This document shows positions 7,741 to 14,989 of a stretch of 14,989 nt of DNA, in pieces; position 1 is the stretch's first letter; every line of letters starts with the position of its first letter. The stretch comes from Willaertia magna (Eukaryota > Heterolobosea > Eutetramitea > Acrasida > Naegleriidae). Made by a program: the position numbers and the translations under genes. Location: NCBI GenBank assembly GCA_902984215.1, contig CADWAF010001451.1, positions 1-14,989 on the forward strand, read 5' to 3'. The notes beneath the pieces were generated by a model. That model saw only the letters and a program-made list of their open reading frames with translations. It made no database searches and was not told the origin of the DNA.

Positions 7741-9163
7741 TTCCTCTTTTAGACAATTCTGGAACGAACAGCAGAATAACTAATAAAAGTAGTTGAAATC
7801 TATTCAGTTGCTTGTTGTTGTACTTTGTTGTGGCAACTTTTTAATAACAATTTTGAGTTATTTTTTAAAAACTTGATTCAATAAAAAAATGTAATAAATA
7901 TTATAATTCCGAATAGATAAAACAAATTATGTTCACATTATTAGTATTAATTATTTCTTTATCTTTATTTTCTTCTAAAGATCCAGCAATAATCTTAACT
8001 GTATCTATAAATAGTAGATGATAGAAATTTAATGGAAAATATTCAATCAACATTTGATTAGAGCTTTAATGAAGATTCTGATGATGAAAATGTTAAATCA
8101 ATTGAAAAAAAACAACAACCAACTAATAAGAACTAAAAAAAAGTAGTTGAAGAAGTTTAAAAAGTATTATCTTTTATGAGATTTAATTTTGGAAAGTTGA
8201 ATAGAGATTTTAAAAAGAAAATTCATGTAATTAGACAAAAAATTTTAATAATGTAACAACAAACGTATTAAAAAAGTCTATTAAAACCAATGTAAAAGAG
8301 ATTAATTAAAAGATTTTCAATGAAAAAGAGTGTAAGTGACTTTGATTTTGTTTATTCTAGTTTAATTACATCATAACAAGGTTTTAACTCTAATAATGAT
8401 TTAGATACTGATATATAGATACATCCAATTCATCAATAAGACAAATTCTATTCCATTATGAAAGATATTATGATTATTTTACAAATTCAGTATTACAAGA
8501 AAATTTAAATAAAGATAAAAGTTTTTTATTACTAACAGCACTTCGTAGAAGAAGAAAGAATGAAGTATTTATTAAAAAAATTAACTCAACACTAAAAGTT
8601 GTTGAAAAACATAAATTAAAGAAACAAACTGATTTCTTTAGAAATAAAACTGAAATTGTTTCTTAAATGAAATTCTATGGATTTAATCTTTATTTAATTG
8701 TTTCTGATGAATTTGATGGAATATTTGTTTGGAATTGGATAAGAGGTAGTGTTGTTAATAATTTTAGATATGACGAAATTCTTAGGGGTAGAATAACTGA
8801 TTTTCAGATTATTAATAAAGAATCAGAAAATTCAAAGTTATTAGTTAGTTCAACATCTAATATTGTAGCTATTTATAAGAATTATAAAAAGAAAGAAGAA
8901 TTAGTTACATCATTTAAAGTAGTTTATGAAGTTGTTTTTTTTTATTTAGGTCTTAGAATTTTGATAGAGTGACAACAACTAAATGGTTTATTGTTTGTAA
9001 CGGGTGATATTGAAAAAGTTAAAATATGGGATGTGATAAGAAATTATGTATACAAAATATACAAATAGATTTGTAGATAACTAGTATTGCTGAATATGAT
9101 ATAAACATCAATCTGTGGGTTCTTTTAAGAAATTTATGTTAGATTTGTTAAATAAGTAAGATT
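7741..9163 (+). pseudogene. RAPTOR-like (TORC1 subunit) WD40 gene relic, frameshifted, with TAA/TAG at Gln-like positions
   Basis: The best part, 8415-9030, reads SDEFDGIFVWNWIRG, then SKLLVSSTSNIVAIYKNY, EELVTSF and NGLLFVTGDIEKVKIWD. In order and spacing these match the first blades of the C-terminal WD40 propeller of RAPTOR/Kog1 (family: ADKDSI-WDW, LLL-A-DG-I-VWKN, MVTAW, GLL-S-GDV-VRIWD). Just upstream, HYERYYDYF and the basic helix LTALRRRRKNE fit the segment before the propeller. TAA replaces a residue before MKFYGF, and TGA at 8970-8972 sits where the family has Trp. Frame changes occur near 8410-8440, 9040 and 9115. Upstream (7741-8410) another frame with G-rich first codon positions, at least from 8032 (ATG), has many TAA/TAG but no TGA, and could be the disordered region or HEAT repeats. 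RAPTOR presents substrates to the TOR kinase. This copy is a relic, or a gene with a reassigned code and small interruptions. Confidence 0.62.
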
Positions 9164-9627
9164 AAAACCTAAAATTAATAGATAAATCAACCAAATTGAG
9201 ATTTAAAACAAAAAAATAAAAATCAAATTCAATTTAATTACCAATTCTTTCTTTTCTTTCAAAAATTACAAGTGTTTGTTTTTGGTTTTTAGATTGAATG
9301 CAAAGCAGAAAAATAAATAACAATTAAATAATACCATAGCCATATAATACAAGACACAAAACTCACATATATAGTCCTAGATTTAATACCGACTCATTAT
9401 AGAAATCTTAAAAAAAAGAGAAAAATTTAAGTTTAAAGATCAACCGTCCACTTTTTGTAAAGTAATTACAAATACAAATAAATTAAGCGGGAGACTGCAA
9501 GTGGGAGACTACTATAAAAGAGAATTACTAGACTAGGCTTACTCTTTATTTTTATTATAATGTGATTTTTTATATGATTTTATATTGTCATTCAATCAGA
9601 TTTAGCTTGCAGGATCAACTTGCATTA
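9164..9627. other. Intergenic, no gene seen; short GGGAGACT direct repeat
   Basis: No reading frame is supported on either strand. GGGAGACT occurs twice, at 9489-9496 and 9503-9510, inside the only moderately GC-containing patch (about 9440-9540). I found no pol III box pair or tRNA fold there. Confidence 0.5.
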
Positions 9628-10281
9628 TTTCTGTCAAGCAGAACAAAATTCTGCTAAGCCAGATTTTACAAATTTTTCAACACAAAAAAAAATGCCAAAT
9701 ACTATAATTTTCAATGAAGTGATATAATTGAACTTTGTAATTAAAAAAAAAATAAAAAATAAAAACCGCCAAAATAAATAATTGCACTTCATTGAAACTT
9801 TTTTAAAATAAAAATAAATTAAAAAACCGCCAAAATAAAATTACAGAAATAATTAATAAAGAACTATTAAAATTTAGTTAACATTTATTACAAAATAAAC
9901 TACAAGATAACATTAATAATTCTTATAATTATATTAATTATTTTTTAAAGAATTAGAAAATAAAAAAAAAAGTAATTTATTAATTTTAATGTACATTGAA
10001 TAATAACGTTATATTATTTATCGTTTTTTTAATTTGAAAATTTTAAATAAAATATTCAAGTCTTTTAAAAAAAAGTTGGGTTGCACTTTATTGAAAGTGC
10101 AAAATTGCACTTTATTGAAAACCATAGTAAGCAGAAAAAAAATTTCTGTCAAGCGACGTAGTGATACAGAAAATTATTCTGCTCCACGGTTTTTCGCATA
10201 AATGCAAGCAGAAAAAATGCCTTTTTCACATGAAAAAAATTCTGCGTGCCAGAATTTGTATAACTAGTGCTAAATTCTGGC
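9628..10281. repeat. Cluster of CAGAA/TTCTG hairpins and dispersed repeats
   Basis: Inverted repeats: AGCAGAA/TTCTGCT (9637-9643, 9649-9655); TTGCACTTT/AAAGTGCAA (10081-10089, 10094-10102); CAGAAA/TTTCTG (10132-10137, 10143-10148); CAGAA/TTCTG (10167-10171, 10177-10181); GCAGAA/TTCTGC (10208-10213, 10240-10245); GCCAGAATTT/AAATTCTGGC (10248-10257, 10272-10281). Direct repeats: TTTCTGTCAAGC at 9628 and 10143; TTCTGC-N2/3-GCCAGA at 9649 and 10240; AAAAACCGCCAAAATAAA at 9761-9778 and 9822-9839; TTGCACTTTATTGAAA at 10081 and 10105, with a variant CACTTCATTGAAA at 9785-9797 and its inverse at 9709-9721. These G/C-bearing hairpins stand out from the A/T background and look like remains of small non-autonomous elements. 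No gene is present. Confidence 0.75.
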
Positions 10282-11113
10282 AAGAGAGAAAGTTATCAAA
10301 ATTGATTTCAGGGAAATAGAAGAATATATTTCAAAAACTTATAGCTTCTTGATAAAAAACAAGAAGCAAACTGATGAAGATGATTATAACTCAGAATCAA
10401 TCTTTAATTTATATACTTGGTCTAAACAGTTTAAACGCTCTAGTTTTTGTAATCTTATTGGGTTATAGATGAGATGTAATATTGATAATCCAATTAAGAA
10501 ATACAGGTTCTTAGGATATAAAAATCAAGGATTAATTGAATATAAATATGGACAAAATATGAATTATTGCCACATATGTCATAAGAAAAGAAGAGTCAAA
10601 CATGTTTTAGATGAATGCATAATTACAAAACAAAATATTCTTAGATGCAATAATAAAACCGTTAAGTACATTAACAGTAAAGGAGAACTCGATAAAATCA
10701 AATTTGAATCCTACGGATTCAATTTTGATTTTCTCTCGTATACTATAACAATGGCCTCAAATAATACAAGATTCATTGGAAAGGAAGAAATCTTAAGGAA
10801 AATTAAGGCCAAAGAAAATAATAGATTTAAAAAATTTAAAAAACAATTTAGAAATAATAACCCTAATCTACATACACCTGAAAATATCATAAGGGAACAA
10901 TTTATTAACTTACCCAATGAAAGAAAGGCCAAACAAAAAATAGAAAATGATTGGACTAATATTTTTAATCCATACCTGGAAATTATTAAGGAAATAATGT
11001 CTTGCTTAAGATTCTGGTACTCTAAGATGGAGGAAGCCTTAAAATGGATTAGTGATTCAATGAAAGATTGCTACGCAATCTTTCAACTTTTGTTTCAAAC
11101 CAAGGATGATTAG
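10274..11113 (+). pseudogene. C-terminal fragment of a third LINE ORF2 with a CCHC motif
   Basis: An open frame from 10274 is broken only by TAG at 10466-10468 and ends at TAG 11111-11113; the clean part from ATG 10469 has 214 residues. SSFCNLIGL-stop-MRCNIDNPIKKYRF, then NYCHICHKKRRVKHVLDEC, gives Cys-x2-Cys-x7-His-x4-Cys. This is the Cys/His tail typical of LINE ORF2 proteins, preceded by the usual short region after RT or RNase H. The rest is highly charged (basic 10790-10860) and ends with LRFWYSKMEEALKWISD. It has more G and C and more varied codons than the other relics, so it is probably younger or from another family. The TAG lies at a position that could have been CAG (Gln). The RT part is missing, so the copy is 5'-truncated, as is common for LINEs. 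Its 5' edge overlaps the last hairpin of the repeat cluster. Confidence 0.65.
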
Positions 11114-11157
11114 GAACCTGATTCATCCTCTTTTATTTTTCCACTCCGTTCGGGAGT
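11061..11157 (+). terminator. Three hairpins at the 3' end of the third LINE fragment
   Basis: A perfect 11-base stem with a three-base loop, TGAAAGATTGC-tac-GCAATCTTTCA, lies at 11061-11085 inside the coding end. AGGATGA/TCATCCT (11103-11109, 11123-11129) spans the stop codon. ACTCC-gttcg-GGAGT lies at 11143-11157. Structured 3' ends can serve as recognition sites for the element's reverse transcriptase. That use here is inference, and transcription termination is an alternative. Confidence 0.5.
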
Positions 11158-11280
11158 AAAATGAAGCAGGCACAATTCTTAGGCATTTGACCTCTGAAAA
11201 TAGTCTGTGATGAATAAACTTTAAACTTTAATAAAGACCATAAACGCTTTTAGATGTATTTGTGTAGATGTGTGAAATTC

Positions 11281-11320
11281 TGCCCCAGACGGGAATCGAA
11301 CCACCGTTGCTTAGAGGTCA
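11281..11320 (-). ncRNA. tRNA-like 3' segment with perfect pol III box B (truncated tRNA or SINE relic)
   Basis: On the minus strand the sequence contains GGTTCGATTCC (11302-11292), an exact match to the box B consensus GGTTCGANNCC. CCGTCTGGGGCA follows it, like the end of a T-arm and a 3' acceptor strand. A matching 5' acceptor (TGCCCCA-like) is not found within 80 bases upstream on that strand. The T-stem pairs only if an extra TG is allowed (ACGG-TG-G against CCCGT). So this is a tRNA-derived fragment, a SINE head or a damaged tRNA, and not a complete tRNA gene. It abuts the 3' region of the third LINE fragment. Confidence 0.55.
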
Positions 11321-11675
11321 TGAAAAAATTACAATAAAAAATGTAAATTATTGGACAAAAAATATGTGTTGAATAAAAATACATAAAAATAAATAATCAA
11401 AATCAATTTTACTTTTATTATTTTTTAATACAAACATAATTATTAGTAACATTAATTTTTTTAAATATAATAATTTATATAATTAATATTTAAATTAAAT
11501 TCCATTACTATAAAGAAATTTTTTAAAAAAAATTATAAATTCTTCAATTTTCCAATTAATGGTCAATTTAGACTTGACTTCAAAAAAAGAAAGATGCTTT
11601 AAATGAAAATTTTGTTAAGGAAGTCTTTTATTTCGAAAAGTTTGAAACAAACAAAGAAAAAAAAACTTATTCAAA
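11321..11675. other. 5' flank of the F-box/LRR gene
   Basis: A+T-rich, with no gene. The last 35-45 bases before ATG 11676 (tgaaacaaac, A run, ttcaaa) are shared with the minus-strand pseudogene at 2527-2560. That suggests a conserved leader or promoter-proximal segment copied with the gene. I could not assign a TATA-type element in this composition. Confidence 0.45.
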
Positions 11676-13079
11676 ATGCTCTTGAATAAGCGCAAAAAAG
11701 TAGAAACTTTTTTGCTTTGGAATGAAAATATTTTGTATGAGATTGTTTCGTTTATTAAAAAGCCAATGGATTTTATTCATTTAGCTGAAACCTGCAAGGA
11801 TTTTTATAATTGGACAATTGGTAATGAAATTACTTTAAATTTAATGTTTAAAAAATTCAGATTTTATGACTTTACTGACAGTCCTATGCTTCCTAATTAT
11901 TTATTCAATTTAAAGCATTTAAATGTCGTTTTCATGAGGGAAAATAATTTACAGTTATTTACAAAAGTAGAAAGTTTACGCTTGTGTAACTATAGTGCTT
12001 CCACTCTTGAAAATTTAAAAAATTTAAAATGTTTGCAGCTTTGGCATTTTAAAGAATCCAAAAATATAAATTTTGAAATTTTTAAAGAAAAATTAGAAGA
12101 ATTAGATATAAGTGGTACTCAAGTTGAAGATCAACAAATTAAATGTTTACAAAACTTAACAAATTTATGTATTGGTGAATACGGACCAAATAACTGACGC
12201 TCATTTGCTCAATTTAGTTCATTTGGAACACTTAGATTTAAGTGAATGTAGCAAAGTAAATGGTTTGTTTTTAAAAAAATTAACAAAATTAAAATATTTA
12301 AATTTACGTTGCTGCAAAAACATTAATGTAGATTTTAATTTTTCACACTTGATTTATTTAGAATATTTGAAACTAATTGATTGTGACATTAAAGATATAA
12401 CTAAATTGAAATTACCTAATAGTTTAGAAGCTTTTTCCATTGATAACAATAACATTTGTGACGAACAATTACAGCATTTAGAAAATTTGAAAATTTGGGA
12501 CTAGAGTTTCTTTTAAATTTAAAAAATCTTGTTAATTTAAGCATTCATGGTTTGGACTGCCAAGTAAAGGATAAACATTTTCAAAATTTAAAGAAACTTA
12601 AACTCTTGAAGATTGATTATTGTGATAACCTTACTGATGACATCTTTTTAAATTTATTGAATCTTGAATCTTTAGATTGCAGTCGTTGTGAAAGAATTAA
12701 AGGTTATAATTTTAAAGAATTAAAGAAATTGAAGTGTTTGAGCGTTGTTCTTGGAAATGTGTTGGAGGAAAATATAGCAAAATTATCTTCTTTGAAAAAG
12801 TTGACCATAAATGGTTGTCCCTCTTTTTCTGGATATTGTTTATTGCACTTGCCAAAATTGCTATATTTCTATTTTATGGAAGAAGGCCCAGAATACAGAC
12901 AATACGATGATGAATTAGACGAACTAAAACATGATATTGAAAATGGATTAACCTTATATAGCTATAATGAAGATGAGGAAGATGACTACGAGAGTATATT
13001 TGGCGAAAGTGGAGAAGAGGATGAAGAACCAGAAGAGATGTTAAGTGAAGAAGAAGAAGAAAGTGATGCCTCACAATAA
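11676..13079 (+). pseudogene. F-box-like/LRR protein gene with two compensating frameshifts
   Basis: ATG 11676 opens a frame to TGA 12197. The protein continues in the +1 frame (about 12180-12504) and then again in the first frame (about 12490-13079, ending TAA-TGA). LRR spacing runs through both joins: NLTNLCIGEYGPN joins ITDAHLLNLVHLEHLDLS, and LQHLENLK joins GLEFLLNLKNLVNLSIHG, so one gene was interrupted. Residues about 10-60 (VETFLLWNENILYEIVSFI...CKDFYNW) look like an F-box-type Skp1-binding helix bundle. About a dozen degenerate 20-24-residue LRRs follow, then an acidic tail rich in Glu/Asp (about 12950-13076). F-box/LRR proteins usually select substrates for SCF ubiquitin ligases; that role is inferred. 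The shifts restore the original frame, so either an early pseudogene or base-calling errors could explain them. The next paralogue starts 57 bases downstream. Confidence 0.8.
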
Positions 13080-13136
13080 TGATCGATTTTATTATTTAAA
13101 TCTTAGTCTTTTTGAATAAAAATTTTGTAAAAAAAA

Positions 13137-14989
13137 ATGGAGCATTTCTTAACAGTAGACATTCTTTCAATGATTGGTGAATATGTAGATAACGCTAAAG
13201 ATTATATTCATCTATTTCAGATCAATAAATTTGTTTATAATAATATTTTAAATAACAATGAAACTGTTTTAAAAAATAAAATTTTTAAAAAACATTTTAT
13301 TTATTTAAATGAAAAATTACCAAATTATTTATTTCAATTACAAAACTTAAATATTGCACAAGAAGAAGAAGAAATTATTAATTTTAATTTATTAGAAAAA
13401 TTTAAATATTTAAAATATTTAAAGATTGAAAAATTACCTAAATATTTTATTTTCCCAAATTTACCTTTTTTAGAAGAATTAATTATTGAAATTAGTACTT
13501 TACAAGAAAATACATTAATAAATTTACAACAACAATTAAAAATTTTAAATTTAGATGAATGTACGGCAAATGATGATTGTTTAAATTACTTGATTAATTT
13601 ACAAGAATTAAAATTAGCATGTAGTGATGAATTGACAGGTGAATGTTTACAAAACTTTAAAAAATTAACCAAATTAGAATTATATTTTGATCATGACTTT
13701 ACAAAATATATTTTAGATTTAACTAATTTAAAACATTTAATTATTCAAAAACCCATTCCAGAAAAAAATTCTAATTTTTTAAACAAATTAATAAATTTAG
13801 AATATTTATCTATTTATTTAGAAGAAATTAACGAAAAAGATTTTACAAAATTAACAAAATTAAAAACATTAATTATTGAATCAGGAAATGTTTTATCTGA
13901 AAATTGTTTTACAACTTTATTAAATTTAAAAGAATTAAATGTCAGTAATTGTACAAATTTTACAGGTAAATGTTTATTGAATTTACTAAATTTAGAAAAA
14001 TTAAATGTTCAAAATACAGATGTAAAAGACGAATATTTTGAGAATTTAAAAAACTTGAAGGAAACTAATTTGTCTGATTGTGATAGGATTACAGGTGAAT
14101 GTTTATTGAATTTACTAAATTTAGAAAAATTAAATGTTCAAAGTACAGATGTAAAAGACGAATATTTTGAGAATTTAAAAAACTTAAAGGAAATTAATTT
14201 GTCTGATTGTGATAGGATTACAGGTGAATGTTTATTAGATTTATATAATTTAGAATATTTAATTATTAGTTGTAATTATAATTTAAAAGATGAGTATTTT
14301 AAAAATTTAAATAATTTAAAAAGAGTTCATTTGTATGGTTGTCCAAATTTAAATGGAGAATTTTTACGGTATTTACAAAAATTAGAATATTTTAAATGCA
14401 GAAATTTAAATATTTTAGATGAATATTTAAATAATTTAAATCATTTACAAAGTATAAATATTTTCAAAACTCCTAATATTACTGGTGAATTTTTATTAAA
14501 TTTAACAAATTTAAAAAGCTTGACTGTTCGGCGTAATAATAACTTGAAAGATGATTATTTTATTAAATTACAAAAATTACAAGAATTATATATTGAAGAT
14601 TGTAACAACATTATTGGAAATTGTTTACTAAATTTATCAAATTTAACATCTTTACAATTTAATTCAAAAACTGTTGTTGATGATCATTTACAAAAGTTAA
14701 ATAATTTAAAACGTTTAAGTATCACAAATTGTGGAAAATTAACCGGAAAATGTTTTGATTTTTTAACTAATTTAAATTCCTTCTCAATATTTTCTAACAA
14801 AAGCATTAAAGAAGAAGATTTAGAAAAATTGGTAAATTTAAATGATTTGTGCATTTATGATTGCCCGCAATTATTAAAAAAGGGAGAATATTTATTAAAT
14901 ATGGATAAGTTGACTAGAAAAGATTTCTTCATTGACAAATTAGATTACAAGACAATTAATGAATTAAAAGAAAGAATAAGAAAGGGAGA
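13137..14989 (+). CDS. F-box-like/LRR protein, 3' end outside the window
   Basis: From ATG 13137 an uninterrupted frame of 617 codons reaches the window edge with no stop. The N terminus MEHFLTVDILSMIGEYVDN...YIHLFQINKFVYNNI aligns with the F-box-like region of the upstream gene, and both pass through a shared KLPNYLFQLQ/MLPNYLFNLK motif. About twenty LRRs follow, alternating near 20 and 23 residues, such as LKELNVSNCTNFTGKCLLNL and LEKLNVQNTDVKDEYFENL. Units at 13965-14093 and 14094-14222 (129 bases, 43 residues) differ at only four positions, so they arose by recent tandem duplication. Leucine is mostly TTA, Gln is about twenty CAA, and no TAA/TAG/TGA occurs, so the standard code fits. The likely role is protein recognition, perhaps as a ubiquitin-ligase adaptor; the partner is unknown. 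A giant-virus or horizontally acquired origin is possible but unproven. Confidence 0.9.
   Translation, partial: MEHFLTVDILSMIGEYVDNAKDYIHLFQINKFVYNNILNNNETVLKNKIFKKHFIYLNEKLPNYLFQLQNLNIAQEEEEIINFNLLEKFKYLKYLKIEKLPKYFIFPNLPFLEELIIEISTLQENTLINLQQQLKILNLDECTANDDCLNYLINLQELKLACSDELTGECLQNFKKLTKLELYFDHDFTKYILDLTNLKHLIIQKPIPEKNSNFLNKLINLEYLSIYLEEINEKDFTKLTKLKTLIIESGNVLSENCFTTLLNLKELNVSNCTNFTGKCLLNLLNLEKLNVQNTDVKDEYFENLKNLKETNLSDCDRITGECLLNLLNLEKLNVQSTDVKDEYFENLKNLKEINLSDCDRITGECLLDLYNLEYLIISCNYNLKDEYFKNLNNLKRVHLYGCPNLNGEFLRYLQKLEYFKCRNLNILDEYLNNLNHLQSINIFKTPNITGEFLLNLTNLKSLTVRRNNNLKDDYFIKLQKLQELYIEDCNNIIGNCLLNLSNLTSLQFNSKTVVDDHLQKLNNLKRLSITNCGKLTGKCFDFLTNLNSFSIFSNKSIKEEDLEKLVNLNDLCIYDCPQLLKKGEYLLNMDKLTRKDFFIDKLDYKTINELKERIRKG
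13965..14222 (+). repeat. 129-base in-frame tandem duplication inside the LRR gene
   Basis: Copy one is 13965-14093 and copy two is 14094-14222. They differ at four bases (Lys/Glu, Asn/Ser, a silent Leu and Thr/Ile changes), about 97% identity. A third, diverged copy starts at 14223 in the same register. Each unit encodes two LRRs, so the array changes length without breaking the solenoid. Confidence 0.93.

Noticed and set aside
7631..7840. Membrane protein gene on the minus strand
   Set aside because: A hydrophobic run is present, but there is no start codon near the 5' end, stops follow, and it overlaps the plus-strand frame leading into the RAPTOR relic.
10711..10932. 73-codon minus-strand frame
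   Set aside because: It lies opposite the better-supported LINE fragment at 10274-11113; its Leu/Phe composition is the mirror of Lys/Asn codons.
11281..11360. Complete tRNA gene
   Set aside because: There is no complementary 5' acceptor and no plausible D-arm or anticodon arm upstream on the minus strand; only the 3' third is tRNA-like.
12172..12222. A short GT-AG intron explaining the first LRR frameshift
   Set aside because: Removing a GT-AG segment here would delete ITDAHLLNL, which is clear LRR sequence, so an indel explains the join better.
12874..13074. 66-codon His/Leu-rich minus-strand frame
   Set aside because: It is the mirror image of the acidic Glu/Asp tail of the LRR gene.
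1..14989. The whole window read with a ciliate code (TAR = Gln)
   Set aside because: The 617-codon LRR gene uses CAA about twenty times and never TAA/TAG, the LINE also contains in-frame TGA and frameshifts, and RT TAG falls at an expected Trp. The idea is kept only as a hypothesis for the RAPTOR-like gene.

Overview
The window is very A+T-rich, roughly four-fifths by eye. It looks like nuclear DNA of an A+T-rich protist or other microbial eukaryote. The evidence is three separate APE-type (apurinic endonuclease-like) non-LTR retrotransposon (LINE) relics, the remains of a RAPTOR-type WD40 gene, and paralogous F-box-like/leucine-rich-repeat (LRR) genes. A giant virus or a recent viral integration cannot be excluded for the right-hand LRR block, because its genes are only 57 bases apart and use a clean standard code. 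I cannot name the species. No bacterial operon, CRISPR array, rRNA or intact tRNA is visible.

Layout. 1-481: non-coding, with four copies of a perfect palindrome. 482-1243 (+): C-terminal end of a LINE polymerase (RNase H tail plus Cys/His motif). 1836-2105 (-): fragment of an unknown protein. 2251-2526 (-): decayed copy of the 5' end of the F-box/LRR gene whose better copy lies at 11676. 2980-about 7430 (+): a nearly full-length but dead LINE, with an RRM-type ORF1 overlapping ORF2 by ATGA. ORF2 reads endonuclease, reverse transcriptase, RNase H, and an A-rich repetitive tail follows. About 7741-9163 (+): relic of a RAPTOR (TORC1 subunit) gene. 9628-10281: a cluster of small hairpins and dispersed repeats. 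10274-11113 (+): C-terminal piece of a third, less A+T-rich LINE with a CCHC motif, followed by 3' hairpins and an antisense tRNA-like segment at 11281-11320. 11676-13079 (+): F-box/LRR gene with two compensating frameshifts. 13137-14989 (+): a second, intact F-box/LRR gene running off the window.

How it fits together. The left two thirds is a graveyard of retroelements and gene copies. Wherever a decayed copy can be compared with a better one or with a family motif, the changes are overwhelmingly G to A or C to T, many in TpG/CpA context. They destroy catalytic Asp/His residues and create stop codons from CAA, CAG and TGG. The right third holds a young LRR family. One member carries a 129-base internal duplication that is still 97% identical, and an older relative sits about 9 kb away in opposite orientation. 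The unresolved question is whether the TAA/TAG codons at Gln-like positions in the RAPTOR relic reflect a reassigned genetic code or the same C-to-T decay. The intact LRR gene uses no TAA/TAG as sense codons.
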